In this document: piece by piece, positions 1 to 8,520 of the stretch
Numbering within the stretch: position 1 is the first letter of the stretch
How the letters are laid out: each line of letters opens with the position of its first letter
Program-made: the position numbers and the translations under genes
The notes under the pieces: model-generated
The model's database searches: none
What the model saw: only the letters and a program-made list of their open reading frames with translations
What the model was told of the DNA's origin: nothing
Origin: JACKII01 sp041687435
GTDB lineage: Bacteria; Pseudomonadota; Alphaproteobacteria; Bin95
Length of the DNA: 64,000 nucleotides
Assembly: GCA_041687435.1 (NCBI GenBank)
Contig: JAWLBX010000005.1
Span: forward strand, 152,098-216,097
Direction: 5' to 3'

Positions 1-258
1 GGAGCCCGCCAGCAGCCAGGCGCCGGTTTCCGCCGCCAGCGCCTGAAACGCCCGCACCCCGTCATGGGTTTCCATCGGCTGCGCGTTCGCCAGGACATCC
101 TTGCGTGGCCCCAGCATGGAGACCACTTCCGGCGTGGTAATGAAGTCGGCGCCGGCGGCGCGCGCCTCCCGGATCAGCGGCGCCACGCTCTCCATGGTTG
201 CGGCCGGGTCCGGCAGGGATGTGGTCTGGACGCAGGCGGCGATGAACGTGTCGGCCAT
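1..258 (-). CDS. Carbon-nitrogen hydrolase (nitrilase family), N-terminal part, cut by window edge
   Basis: The reading frame begins at an ATG at 258 and runs off the left end, giving 86 residues. The start MADTFIAACVQTTSLPDP, followed by IREARAAGADFITTPE, matches the first strand and helix of CN-hydrolases. The Glu of TTPE should be the first catalytic residue; the Lys and Cys lie outside the window. In alphaproteobacteria a Nit1-like omega-amidase or deaminated-glutathione amidase often precedes grxC and comF, as here. The role is inferred from that context and from the N-terminus only. Confidence 0.8.
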   Translation of the reverse strand, partial: MADTFIAACVQTTSLPDPAATMESVAPLIREARAAGADFITTPEVVSMLGPRKDVLANAQPMETHDGVRAFQALAAETGAWLLAGS

Positions 259-289
259 AATGCCGGGCTCCTTCGGAATGGGGGGCAGG

Positions 290-553
290 TCAGGCCGCCG
301 CGTTCAGCAATTCGTCGAGCTTGCCTTGCGATTCCAGCGCATAAAGCTCGTCGCAACCGCCGATGCCATCGTCGTTGATGAAAATCTGCGGCACGGTGTG
401 CCGGCCGCCGGCACGTTCGCGCATTGCGGCCCGCACCGCGGGGTCGCCGTCCACGTCGATTTCTTCGAACTCAACGCCTTTCTTTTTCAGCAACTGCTTC
501 GCCCGATAGCAGAACGGGCACCACATGCTGGAATATACCTCGACTTTGGCCAT
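290..553 (-). CDS. grxC: Glutaredoxin 3 family
   Basis: An 87-residue cytoplasmic thiol-disulfide oxidoreductase that uses glutathione to reduce disulfides and mixed disulfides. The active site WCPFC lies near residues 11-15, where many GrxC proteins have CPYC. The TVPQIFI segment with the cis-proline and the GGCDEL glutathione-binding turn are both present. The start MAKVEVYSS at 553 is preferred over an ATG six codons upstream because it gives the usual family length. It lies between comF and the CN-hydrolase on the same strand, a common alphaproteobacterial order. Confidence 0.93.
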   Translation of the reverse strand: MAKVEVYSSMWCPFCYRAKQLLKKKGVEFEEIDVDGDPAVRAAMRERAGGRHTVPQIFINDDGIGGCDELYALESQGKLDELLNAAA

Positions 554-612
554 GAATTGCGGTCGCTCCATTTGGTTGTTTGTGACATATCAAGGGACCG
601 GCGCAGCATTCG

Positions 613-1368
613 TCAAGAGAATGCCGCCTGCTCAACCCGGGCCAGGCAAAGCACGTCCACCCCGGCGGCGCCCGCAGCCAGCAGCGCCGATGCGCAGGCG
701 GAAGCGGTGGCGCCGGTCGTCATCACGTCGTCGATCAGGACGATATGCTTGCCCGCAATCCGGCCGCGATGGCGGAGCGTCACGGCAAATGCATCGCGGA
801 CATTGCGCTGCCGCTGCCGGCGGCTGAGGTTGCCCTGGCTCGGGGTTTGCCGTGTCCGGGTCAGGCCATCGGGCAGCATGGGCACGCGGCTGGCGCGCGC
901 CAGTGCCCGCGCCAGTTCCGCCGACTGGTTGTAGCGGCGATGGAACAGGCGGCGCCAATGCAAGGGCACCGGCACCAGCCATTCCGCCCGCCGCAGCATC
1001 TCCGCCCCCGGCCGTTGCAGCCAGTGTGCCAGCACCGGCACGCCGGCCAGCGCATCGGCATGCTTCAGGCGCAGGATCAGGTCGCGGCTGCCATCCTCAT
1101 AGAGGAATGCGGCGCGGGCCTGGCCGTAGGCGGGCGGTTCCGCCAGGCAGTGCGGGCAGGCGCTTTCGCTGGCATTCTCCATCGGTATGCCGCAGCGCTG
1201 GCAGAGCGGGTCCGCAAGGAAGCGCACCATCGGCCAGCAATCCGGACAAAGCCCGCCGGGTGGCGCCATCGGCTCCTGGCAGGCGAGGCAGCGCGGCGGC
1301 AGCACGAAATCCAGCGCGCGCCCGAACGGAACCGCCGCGCTGCGTGCAAGGCCGGTCAGGGCGACCAA
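613..1368 (-). CDS. ComF family protein (phosphoribosyltransferase-like)
   Basis: This 251-residue protein has an N-terminal zinc ribbon with Cys27, Cys30, Cys41 and Cys44. Its C-terminal phosphoribosyltransferase fold carries the PRPP loop HIVLIDDVMTTGATA near residues 210-224. ComF homologues are linked to DNA uptake or DNA metabolism, but the activity is usually undefined. The start is a TTG at 1368, inside the last codons of the upstream rhodanese gene (13-base overlap), so translation is probably coupled. No other competence gene is present in the window. Confidence 0.88.
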   Translation of the reverse strand: MVALTGLARSAAVPFGRALDFVLPPRCLACQEPMAPPGGLCPDCWPMVRFLADPLCQRCGIPMENASESACPHCLAEPPAYGQARAAFLYEDGSRDLILRLKHADALAGVPVLAHWLQRPGAEMLRRAEWLVPVPLHWRRLFHRRYNQSAELARALARASRVPMLPDGLTRTRQTPSQGNLSRRQRQRNVRDAFAVTLRHRGRIAGKHIVLIDDVMTTGATASACASALLAAGAAGVDVLCLARVEQAAFS

Positions 1369-2954
1369 AACTTCACCGTGTCGTCGCGCTTGATCTGATC
1401 CACCAGCGCAATTTCCCAGGTCAGGTATTCGTTCATGAAATCCTCGACCGTGCCCTTGCGCTCATAGGGCTTGAGCCAGACATCGTTCGGCTCGCTCGCC
1501 ATGTGCGTCTCGCCTTGTTCCAGCGGATAGCCCGCTGCCGTCCAGGCGGCGGTGCCGCCCGCCAACGCCTTGACCGGCGCGCCGAGGGCTTGGCTCAATT
1601 CCGCCGCGGCGACGGCGGCAGCGAGGCCGTCCTCGCTGGTAACGGCATAGGCGGCCGCTTTCGGGAGGTTGCCCTTGTCGGCTTCCAGGCGCGAACGGAT
1701 CAGGAAACGCGCGCCGGGAATGTGGCCCTTGCGGTAGTCGCGGGAATATCCCAGGTCGATCACCGCCATCTCGTCCTTGTCCAGCGTCGCCTTCAGCGCC
1801 GCGGCATCGATGGCCGGCGCGTCCTCCGGCTGGCCGAGCACGGGCTTTTGGCCCTTGCCGGTTTCCAGGCCGGAGGCGGGCAGGCCGTCTTCCAGTACAT
1901 AGACGTCCCAGTTCATCTGTTTCAGCCAGTGCGCGGCCATGGTGGAACGCACGCCGGTATCACAGATCGTGACGACGCGGGCGCCGCGCACGCCGGCATA
2001 GCGGTCCGTCGCCTGCACCAACTGGCCGCCCGGCGCATGCTTCGAGCCGGGCAGATGGCCGGCGGCGAACTCGTCCGCCGTGCGCACGTCTACCAGATAC
2101 AGGCTGCGGCTGGTGTCCTTCTGCCATTCCCGCACCTGGTCGAGCGTTGCGTGGGCGACCTGGAAGCGGCTGTCGACATCGCCGGCCCGCTGCCTCGCCA
2201 TATCTACGGCGGGGGCGGACGGGTCCGGGTGCAGGCGGGTGTTGCCGTGTTCCAGTTGGAAGCCGGACAGGTGCCAGCCCATGGTGCCGTTCTGCAGCGC
2301 CACCACTTTGTTCGGCAGGCCGGCATTGATCAGCGACTGCGCGCCAATGATGGAGCGGGTGCGGCCGGCGCAGTTGACCACCACGGTCGTATCCGGGTCC
2401 GGCGCGATTTCGTGGGCACGGTAGACCAACTCGCCACCGGGACAGCACGTGGCGCCTGGAATGTTCATAGTGTTGTATTCGTCCATCGGCCGGCTATCGA
2501 GGATCACCATCTTCTCGCCGGACTGCATCATGTCGTTTAATTGTTCGGCGCTGACCGAGGGGGTGCCGAAATGGTGTTCCACATGCTCGCCGAACGCCTT
2601 GGACGGCACGTTAAAGCCGGCATAGGTTTCGTACCCAGCCTTGGACCAGCCGGCGACGCCGCCTTCCAGCAGACTGACCGCAGTATAGCCATAGGCGTCC
2701 AGCTTGGCCGCCGCACGTGCCGCCAGGTCCCCCTCGCCGGCATCGCACACCACCACCTGAGCGGCCTTGCGCGGCGCCAGGTCGGCCATCAGCAGTTCCA
2801 GCCGCGACAGTGGCACGGAAATGGCATAGAGCAGATGGTTATCGGCGAACGCCTGCTCCTCGCGCACGTCGACAATGGCCAGTTCGGTGCCATCGTTGGC
2901 GAGCGCCTTCAGAATCAGGTCGTGCAGGGCTTTGGGGGTTATGGTGGCGGGCAT
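1356..2954 (-). CDS. Multidomain rhodanese-like protein (four rhodanese repeats)
   Basis: A 532-residue protein built from four successive rhodanese domains of roughly 110-130 residues. Repeat 1 has VDVREEQAF and a VCDAGEGD loop. Repeat 2 has ILDSRPMDEY and NCAGRTRS, and repeat 3 has VDVRTADEF and CDTGVRS; both keep a catalytic-loop Cys. Repeat 4 has IDLGYSRDY but TSEDGL where the Cys should be, so it looks inactive. Such proteins transfer or carry sulfane sulfur; the substrate is unknown. The start MPATITPKAL at 2954 is chosen over an ATG 18 codons upstream because the domain begins there. No signal peptide is seen. Confidence 0.85.
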   Translation of the reverse strand: MPATITPKALHDLILKALANDGTELAIVDVREEQAFADNHLLYAISVPLSRLELLMADLAPRKAAQVVVCDAGEGDLAARAAAKLDAYGYTAVSLLEGGVAGWSKAGYETYAGFNVPSKAFGEHVEHHFGTPSVSAEQLNDMMQSGEKMVILDSRPMDEYNTMNIPGATCCPGGELVYRAHEIAPDPDTTVVVNCAGRTRSIIGAQSLINAGLPNKVVALQNGTMGWHLSGFQLEHGNTRLHPDPSAPAVDMARQRAGDVDSRFQVAHATLDQVREWQKDTSRSLYLVDVRTADEFAAGHLPGSKHAPGGQLVQATDRYAGVRGARVVTICDTGVRSTMAAHWLKQMNWDVYVLEDGLPASGLETGKGQKPVLGQPEDAPAIDAAALKATLDKDEMAVIDLGYSRDYRKGHIPGARFLIRSRLEADKGNLPKAAAYAVTSEDGLAAAVAAAELSQALGAPVKALAGGTAAWTAAGYPLEQGETHMASEPNDVWLKPYERKGTVEDFMNEYLTWEIALVDQIKRDDTVKFWSP

Positions 2955-3036
2955 TGCGCTTCGCTCCGGTCGAAAAATTTGAGATGCGTTGGCGCACACT
3001 CTAAGCATTGGCGCGGATCGATGCTAGGTATCGGGG

Positions 3037-3882
3037 ATGACTGCACCGGAAATCTTCGACCGCCGCCTGGTCCGCGTCCGCCGCGAGCGCGCGGCCGCCG
3101 GCTTTGCCGAGCACAGCTTCCTCTATGATGAGGTCTCCGCCCGCCTGCTGGAGCGCCTTGCGCTGATCAACCGCCAGTTCCCGCGGGCGTTGGTGCTGGG
3201 CGCACGCACCGGCGGGCTGGCACAGCAATTGCCGGGCCGGTTTGGCATCGAAACGCTGGTCCAGGCGGAGCTTGCCGGTGGGATGCTGCAGCAGGCGGGC
3301 GGCCTGCGTGTCGCCGCCGACGAGGAATGGCTGCCGTTCGCCGATGCCTCGCTCGATCTGGCGATCAGCCCGCTGTCGCTGCACACGGTGAACGACCTGC
3401 CGGGCGCGCTCGCCCAGATCCGCCGGGCGCTGAAGCCGGACGGCCTGTTCCTCGGCGCCATGTTTGGGCTCGGCACCTTGGCGCCGCTGCGCGATGCCTT
3501 TCTGGCGGCGGAGGCAGCGTTGGGCGCGGGTTCCAGCCCCCATGTCGCGCCCTTTACCGAGGTGCGGGATGCCGGCGGCCTGTTGCAGCGCGCCGGTTTC
3601 GCCCTGCCGGTGGCGGATGCGGAGCCGGTGACGGTAACCTACCGGAACCCGATGCGACTGCTGGCCGACCTGCGCGGTATGGGCGAAAGCAATGTGCTGC
3701 TGGGGCGTTCCCGCCAGGGCTTGCGGCGGGACGTGCTGCTGGATGCGGTGGCGCGGCTCGCTGGCGCTACGATTCCGTTCGAAATTGTCTTTCTGGCCGG
3801 CTGGGCGCCGGATGCCGCCCAGCCGCAGCCATTGGCGCCGGGCAGTGGACAGGTATCGCTGACGGATGTGTTCAAAGCCTGA
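3037..3882 (+). CDS. SAM-dependent methyltransferase, NDUFAF5/BioC-like
   Basis: A 281-residue class I methyltransferase. The start MTAPEIFDRRLVRVRRERAA resembles alphaproteobacterial homologues of the complex I assembly factor NDUFAF5. A degenerate motif I, VLGARTGGLAQ, lies near residues 50-60. It is followed by an acidic SAM-ribose region and LPFADASLDLAISPLSLH, the usual motif before strand 4. It diverges from the rhodanese gene across 82 bases. Assignment to NDUFAF5 rather than BioC rests on the N-terminal pattern and the absence of biotin genes nearby. Confidence 0.8.
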   Translation: MTAPEIFDRRLVRVRRERAAAGFAEHSFLYDEVSARLLERLALINRQFPRALVLGARTGGLAQQLPGRFGIETLVQAELAGGMLQQAGGLRVAADEEWLPFADASLDLAISPLSLHTVNDLPGALAQIRRALKPDGLFLGAMFGLGTLAPLRDAFLAAEAALGAGSSPHVAPFTEVRDAGGLLQRAGFALPVADAEPVTVTYRNPMRLLADLRGMGESNVLLGRSRQGLRRDVLLDAVARLAGATIPFEIVFLAGWAPDAAQPQPLAPGSGQVSLTDVFKA

Positions 3883-3954
3883 TGCGCGGCGATACGCCAC
3901 GCCCATGCCTGCTCCGTCTTGAAAATCAGGGCAGGGGTGGGCACGTTGCCAAGA

Positions 3955-4017
3955 ATGACGACTGCAATTCAGGCCATGCTTCGCGTCACGCGAATTAGCG
4001 ACCCGGTCCTCCGCTGA
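3955..4017 (+). CDS. Candidate 20-residue leader peptide rich in Ile/Leu/Val
   Basis: A short frame, ATG at 3955 to TGA at 4015-4017, encodes 20 residues of which six are Ile, Leu or Val (ATT, CTT, GTC, ATT, GTC, CTC). It ends inside a strong hairpin at 4000-4027 and lies 69 bases upstream of an ACT-domain gene. This resembles branched-chain amino acid attenuators, where stalling at regulatory codons alters RNA folding. There is no uninterrupted run of regulatory codons, no clear Shine-Dalgarno and no strong U-tract, so it remains a candidate. Confidence 0.35.
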   Translation: MTTAIQAMLRVTRISDPVLR

Positions 4018-4027
4018 GGGCCGGGCC
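4000..4027 (+). promoter_or_regulatory. Strong hairpin overlapping the leader-peptide stop codon
   Basis: Two 12-base arms (4000-4011 and 4016-4027) pair around a four-base CGCT loop, with one mismatch and one G-T pair. The putative leader peptide's stop codon lies at the loop and start of the right arm, so a ribosome terminating there would melt the stem. The sequence after it is TTAAGACG, not a U-run, so it is not a canonical intrinsic terminator. Confidence 0.45.
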
Positions 4028-4086
4028 TTAAGACGCTGCCATAGGCGTCCATTCGCGTTTTCACCGCCTGCTTGCGAGATTCCCCT

Positions 4087-4377
4087 ATGTCCGACATGAC
4101 CGTCCAGGCGCCTGCTGGCGCCGTTACCTGTTTTTCCGTCGCTGCCCAACCCGACCCCGGCCTGATGCCGCGCGTGTTGGAGCTGTTTGCCAAACGGGGC
4201 TTGGTTCCCAGCCGATTTTTCGGGCAGTTGGACCAGGCACCGGAACCTCGCCTCGAACTTGATATTCAGGCCGCCGGCCTGACGGCAGAGGTGGCGGCGC
4301 ACATGGCCCGGTCCATGGGCCAGATTGTCGGCGTTGAAAGGGTGCTGATCGCAGAGCGGCTGAACGGCACGAACTAG
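4087..4377 (+). CDS. Small ACT-domain-like protein
   Basis: A 96-residue protein resembling a single ACT domain: VTCFSVAAQPDPGLMPRVLELFAKRGLVPSRFF is the typical first strand and helix, with aromatic and Leu positions like those in small subunits of acetolactate synthase. ACT domains bind amino acids and regulate enzymes. No catalytic acetolactate synthase gene lies nearby. The upstream leader (3955-4086) would fit control by a branched-chain amino acid. The start at 4087 is the ATG of MSDMTV; an ATG five codons upstream is possible. Partner enzyme and ligand are unknown. Confidence 0.65.
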   Translation: MSDMTVQAPAGAVTCFSVAAQPDPGLMPRVLELFAKRGLVPSRFFGQLDQAPEPRLELDIQAAGLTAEVAAHMARSMGQIVGVERVLIAERLNGTN

Positions 4378-4481
4378 GGCGGCCATCAGGGATTGGGCGC
4401 GCACGGGGTTGCCGTCCGCCCCATGCGCGTTAGGATCGCGGGCCAGACCCGAACGGACCCCAAAGCGAAAGCCTGCCCGTT

Positions 4482-5075
4482 ATGAAAATCGATCAAGCCG
4501 CGCTCGACCTGCTGTTCCTTGAGGCGCGCAGCCAGAACGGCTGGGCCGGGGAACAGCCGGACATTACCGACGCGATGCTGGAACAGCTCTATGATATCGT
4601 AAAGTTCGGGCCGACTTCGGCCAATTGCTCGCCGGCCCGGTTCATTTTCGTGCGGTCGAAAGAGGGCAAGGAGAAGATGCGGCCAGCCCTTTCCAGCGGC
4701 AACCTGGACAAGACCATTGCTGCGCCGGTAACGGTGATCGTCGCCTATGATTCTGAATTCTACGAGAAACTGCCGCAACTGTTTCCGCACAGCCCGGATG
4801 CCAAGAACTGGTTCACCACCAGCGATAAACTGGCGCACGAGACCGCTTTCCGCAACGGCACGCTGCAGGGTGCCTATCTGATCATCGCGGCGCGGGCCAT
4901 GGGGTTGGACTGCGGGCCGATGAGCGGCTTTGACAACGCAAAGCTGGACGCGGCGTTCTTTGCCGGCACTACCTGGCGCAGCAACTTTCTGATCAATCTG
5001 GGCAAGGGCGACCCCAGCAAACTGTTCGATCGTCACCCGAAGCTGCCGTTTGGCGAGGCCTGCCAGATCGTCTGA
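4482..5075 (+). CDS. Nitroreductase family protein, RutE/HadB type (malonic semialdehyde reductase-like)
   Basis: A 197-residue FMN-dependent reductase whose length and motifs fit the RutE/HadB group: FGPTSANCSPARFIFV near residues 42-57 and AARAMGLDCGPMSGFDNAKLD near 134-154. RutE reduces malonic semialdehyde to 3-hydroxypropionate in pyrimidine degradation. No other rut gene is in the window, so the substrate is uncertain and no gene symbol is given. It stands alone between the ACT gene and the chitosanase-like gene. Confidence 0.8.
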   Translation: MKIDQAALDLLFLEARSQNGWAGEQPDITDAMLEQLYDIVKFGPTSANCSPARFIFVRSKEGKEKMRPALSSGNLDKTIAAPVTVIVAYDSEFYEKLPQLFPHSPDAKNWFTTSDKLAHETAFRNGTLQGAYLIIAARAMGLDCGPMSGFDNAKLDAAFFAGTTWRSNFLINLGKGDPSKLFDRHPKLPFGEACQIV

Positions 5076-5199
5076 CCGCCGTTGCCCGATTGGCTGCTCT
5101 CGCCCGGATGATGATCGCCCGGCAATAAATTTGCGCGCTACCGCGCGAAGTTGCCTGTATCATTGCAATGGCAACAGCATCGGCGAGGAGATACAGCCC

Positions 5200-6126
5200 A
5201 TGTTGACCGAGACGCAGAAGAAAACCGCCCAAGCCATCGTGCAAATTTTCGAGACCGGGCGGGTTGCCGGCGATTATGGCGCAGTGACGTTGTTGGCCGG
5301 CGATACCGGGCATCTGACCTATGGCAAGGCGCAGACGACGCTGGCGAGCGGCAATCTCGCCCTGTTGATCGGCGCCTATTGCCGGGCGGAAGGCGCCGCG
5401 CTGGCGGGAGACATGATCGCCTTCCTGCCGCGGTTGGATATGCGCGATCTTTCGCTCGATCACGATCAGGCCTTCCGCCGTCTGCTGCGCGAGGCTGGCG
5501 ACGACCCGGTCATGCAGGCAGTGCAGGATAGCTTTTTCGACCGCGTCTACTGGCGGCCGGCAATCAATAGCATGACTGCAATCGGCTGCGCCAAGGCGCT
5601 GAGCGCCGCCGTTGTCTATGACGGCCAGGTGCATGGCTCCTGGCACCGCATCCGCGACCGCACCAACGCCGAGCACGGCACCCTCGCCGCGCTGGGGGAG
5701 GAGGGCTGGGTCGCTGCCTATATCGCGACCCGCCGCAACTGGCTGGAGACACATGGCAACAGCCTGCTGCACAAGACGGCCTATCGCATGGATGCGCTGC
5801 AGACGCTGGTTGACGAGGGCGCCTGGGACCTGACTTTGACGCTGACCGTGCGCGGCCAGCGCATCGACGCGGCGTCTCTGGCTGCGACCGTGCGCATTTC
5901 CGCTAGCGACCCGGACGAACGCGTGTTGAAGCTGACCCGGCCGATTATGCACGGCGATGACGTGCGGGCACTGCAAAAGGGCCTGCAGGCCGCCGGCATC
6001 GCCATTGGGATCGACGGTGTTTTTGGCGGTGAGACCGAGCGGGCGGTGATCCGATTCCAGATGCAGGCGGGCTTGGTCGTGGACGGCATTGCCGGGCCCG
6101 CCACGATGGCAGCGTTGGAGGCATAG
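5200..6126 (+). CDS. Chitosanase (GH46)-like protein with C-terminal peptidoglycan-binding domain
   Basis: A 308-residue protein. The first 230 residues resemble family 46 chitosanases: Glu18 in QIFETG and Asp35 in LAGDTGHLTYGK have a spacing like the catalytic Glu/Asp pair. Residues about 245-307 form a PG_binding_1 repeat (GDDVRALQKGLQAAG, IDGVFGGETERAV, VDGIAGPATMAAL). No signal peptide is evident, which is odd for a cell-wall or chitosan enzyme; a non-classical route or a lysis role are possibilities. The start at 5200 follows a GGCGAGGAG ribosome-binding site. Confidence 0.7.
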   Translation: MLTETQKKTAQAIVQIFETGRVAGDYGAVTLLAGDTGHLTYGKAQTTLASGNLALLIGAYCRAEGAALAGDMIAFLPRLDMRDLSLDHDQAFRRLLREAGDDPVMQAVQDSFFDRVYWRPAINSMTAIGCAKALSAAVVYDGQVHGSWHRIRDRTNAEHGTLAALGEEGWVAAYIATRRNWLETHGNSLLHKTAYRMDALQTLVDEGAWDLTLTLTVRGQRIDAASLAATVRISASDPDERVLKLTRPIMHGDDVRALQKGLQAAGIAIGIDGVFGGETERAVIRFQMQAGLVVDGIAGPATMAALEA

Positions 6127-6298
6127 CCGGGCGATAGCCGCAGGCAGCCACTTTCCATACCCGTAGGCGGCCACTTTATTGGGCAATCGCAGGCTTTAGG
6201 GGTGCGGCACCGATTGACGATAGGCGATCGGCATGGCTTTATCAGGCCCACGCTGGACGGACACGTCCGCCTTGATTTTCTGTTGGAGGAATCCCCCG

Positions 6299-7501
6299 AT
6301 GTCGACCGAACCGCGCGCCTTTGATGGCGTCAATGTGCTGGACTTCACCCAGGGTGTCGCCGGCCCGCATTCGACCATGCTGCTGGCCCAGCACGGCGCC
6401 AATGTTCTGAAGATCGAACCGCCGGACGGCGACTGGGGCCGCCAGCTCGGCGCGATGTATGGTGACCAGTGCGCTCATTCCATCGCCTTTAACCGCGGCA
6501 AGCGCTCGTTGGCCATGGACATGAAACAGCCGGATGCGCAGGCCATCGCCCGCAAGATTGCGGAAAAGGCCGATATTATCGTCGAAGCGTTCCGCCCGGG
6601 CGTCATGGCCAAATTCGGCCTCGGCTATGAGCAGGTGAAGGAATTCAACCCGAACGTCATCTATCTGTCGGTGACCGGTTTCGGCCAGACCGGCCCGAAC
6701 AGCAAGCTGCCGGTGACGGATGCGGTGATCCAGGCCTATAGCGGCCTGATGACGGTCAACAAGGACAAGGATGGCCTGCCGCAGCGCCTGAACATGATCC
6801 CGGTGGACGTGACCACAGGCCTCTATGCCTTCCAGGCGATGTCGACCGCGCTGATGCGCAAGTTCCGCTATGGCGTCGGCACTTATATCGACAACAACCT
6901 GATGCAGTCCGCCGCTGCATTCCAGGCCGCCAAGATCATGGAGTTCTACCTGGAAAAGGGCGAGAGCCAGCCGCTCTACGTGCCCGTCGGCACGATGCAG
7001 ACCACGGACGGCTTCATCAACATCACCGCCATGCGCGAGGCGCACTATGTCAGCCTGTGCGAAGTGATGGGCCATCCGGAATGGGCGACCGATCCGCGCT
7101 TCGACGACCGCACCAAGCGGCTGCAGAACGAGGCGATCCTGATGCCCATGATCCGGGAGGTGTTCGCCACCCGCTCCACCAAGGACTGGGCGGATGCGCT
7201 GACCGCCGCGGGCGTGATGAACGCGCCGGTGCAGAACTACGGCGACCTGATGAACCACGAGCACACCAAGGCCGTGGACGCCATCGCCTATGTCGAGCAT
7301 ACCGAGACCGGCACCATTCCCATGCCGCACATTCCCGGCCAGCCGCGCATCACCGGCCCGGATGCGCTGACCCATGCCCCTGGCATTGGCGAGCATTCGG
7401 ACGAAATTCTGGCGGAGTGGGGCTATTCGGCCAACGAGATCGCCACGATGAAGGCGAATGGCGCGGTGAAGTATCCCGCCCTGGCCGCGGCGGCGGAGTA
7501 A
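6299..7501 (+). CDS. CaiB/BaiF family (class III) CoA-transferase
   Basis: A 400-residue class III CoA-transferase. These move CoA between carboxylic acids through an enzyme-bound Asp anhydride. Visible motifs are GVNVLDFTQGVAGPHSTMLL near the N-terminus, the central VDVTTGLYAFQAM containing the probable catalytic Asp, and ISVTGFGQTG-like sequence YLSVTGFGQTGPNS. The start at 6299 follows TGGAGGA by eight bases. The FAH gene at 7580 lies 78 bases downstream on the same strand and may be co-transcribed. The acyl substrate cannot be read from sequence. Confidence 0.9.
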   Translation: MSTEPRAFDGVNVLDFTQGVAGPHSTMLLAQHGANVLKIEPPDGDWGRQLGAMYGDQCAHSIAFNRGKRSLAMDMKQPDAQAIARKIAEKADIIVEAFRPGVMAKFGLGYEQVKEFNPNVIYLSVTGFGQTGPNSKLPVTDAVIQAYSGLMTVNKDKDGLPQRLNMIPVDVTTGLYAFQAMSTALMRKFRYGVGTYIDNNLMQSAAAFQAAKIMEFYLEKGESQPLYVPVGTMQTTDGFINITAMREAHYVSLCEVMGHPEWATDPRFDDRTKRLQNEAILMPMIREVFATRSTKDWADALTAAGVMNAPVQNYGDLMNHEHTKAVDAIAYVEHTETGTIPMPHIPGQPRITGPDALTHAPGIGEHSDEILAEWGYSANEIATMKANGAVKYPALAAAAE

Positions 7502-7579
7502 CACTCTGGTCCCCGTTCCTGTGCCTCACCCTGAGCCTGGCGAGGGGGGAGGCCTTTTCATGATTTTGGAAACACCCCC

Positions 7580-8434
7580 ATGAAGCTCCTCCGCTATATC
7601 GCCGGCGACCAGATCAAGCCCGGCATTCTCGACAAGGCCGGCAATATCCGCGACCTGTCTGCCATTGTGCTGGATATCGACGGCGAGAGCATCTCGCCGG
7701 ACGGCCTGGCGGAAATCGCCATGGTTGACCCGGAAAGCCTGCCGAAGGTCGTCGGCTCGCCGGTGCTGGCGCCGCCGGTTGCCAGTCCGTCCAAGGTGAT
7801 CTGCATCGGCCTGAACTATTCGGACCATGCGGCGGAGGTCGGCGCGCAGCCGCCATCCGAGCCGATCATCTTCATGAAGGCGCCCACGGCCTACACCGCG
7901 CCGAACGGCCCGGTGATCAAGCCGCCGCATTCCACCAAGCTGGATTGGGAGGTGGAGCTCTGCGTCTATATCGGCGCCCGCGCCAGCCATGTCAGTGAGG
8001 CCGACGCGCTGGACCATGTCGCCGGCTACGCGGTCGGCAACGACGTCTCGGAGCGGGAATTCCAGACGGAGCGGCCGGGCGGGCAGTGGACCAAGGGCAA
8101 GAGCCCGGACACGTTCGCACCCATCGGCCCCTGGCTGGTGACCAAGGACGAGGTGCCGAACCCGGAAAAGCTGAACATCTGGCTGAAGGTGAACGGCGAA
8201 TCCATGCAGAACGGCTCTACCGACAAGCTGATTTTCGGAATCCGAAAAATCGTCTCGTTCGTCTCCGAATACATGACGCTGCTGCCGGGCGACGTCATCA
8301 TGACCGGCACGCCCCCCGGCGTCGGCGCCGGCATGAAGCCGCCGCGCTTCCTGAGCCCGGGCGACGTGCTCGAACTCGGCATCGAGGGCCTGGGCGAGCA
8401 GCGCCAGGAAGTCGTGGCCTGGTCGAAGGGCTAA
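7580..8434 (+). CDS. Fumarylacetoacetate hydrolase family protein (copy 1)
   Basis: A 284-residue FAH-fold enzyme. The metal-binding and catalytic region is visible as CIGLNYSDHAAEVG, then LDWEVELCVYIG, and the C-terminal motif LLPGDVIMTGTPPGVGAG. Family members include ureidoglycolate lyase, acylpyruvases and 2-hydroxyhepta-2,4-diene-1,7-dioate isomerases, so the reaction is not fixed. It probably belongs with the CoA-transferase just upstream. A paralogue of identical length lies at 12404-13258. Confidence 0.9.
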   Translation: MKLLRYIAGDQIKPGILDKAGNIRDLSAIVLDIDGESISPDGLAEIAMVDPESLPKVVGSPVLAPPVASPSKVICIGLNYSDHAAEVGAQPPSEPIIFMKAPTAYTAPNGPVIKPPHSTKLDWEVELCVYIGARASHVSEADALDHVAGYAVGNDVSEREFQTERPGGQWTKGKSPDTFAPIGPWLVTKDEVPNPEKLNIWLKVNGESMQNGSTDKLIFGIRKIVSFVSEYMTLLPGDVIMTGTPPGVGAGMKPPRFLSPGDVLELGIEGLGEQRQEVVAWSKG

Positions 8435-8454
8435 GGCAGCCGGGAATTGGGAAT

Positions 8455-8484
8455 GCCTCTCGGCTTGTATTTGGGTCGAGAGGC
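8455..8484. repeat. Perfect 8-bp inverted repeat after the FAH gene
   Basis: GCCTCTCG (8455-8462) and CGAGAGGC (8477-8484) pair around a 14-base loop, just after the FAH stop and just before the drop in GC content. There is no U-run on either side. It could stop transcription of the FAH gene or mark the edge of an inserted segment. Confidence 0.5.
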
Positions 8485-8520
8485 AGAATGCGAACTCTGT
8501 AATGTTATCGTTGCAATCTA

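Noticed and set aside
852..2540. Long plus-strand open frame opposite comF and the rhodanese gene
   Set aside because: It is antisense to two well-supported genes and its sequence is low-complexity Arg/Ala/Gly-rich, as expected from GC-rich shadow frames.
3001..4404. 467-codon minus-strand frame across the methyltransferase and ACT genes
   Set aside because: It is antisense to genes with clear motifs and shows no family pattern.
4482..5075. A pyrimidine-degradation (rut) locus
   Set aside because: Only a RutE-like reductase is present; no rutA-D, F or G neighbours were found.
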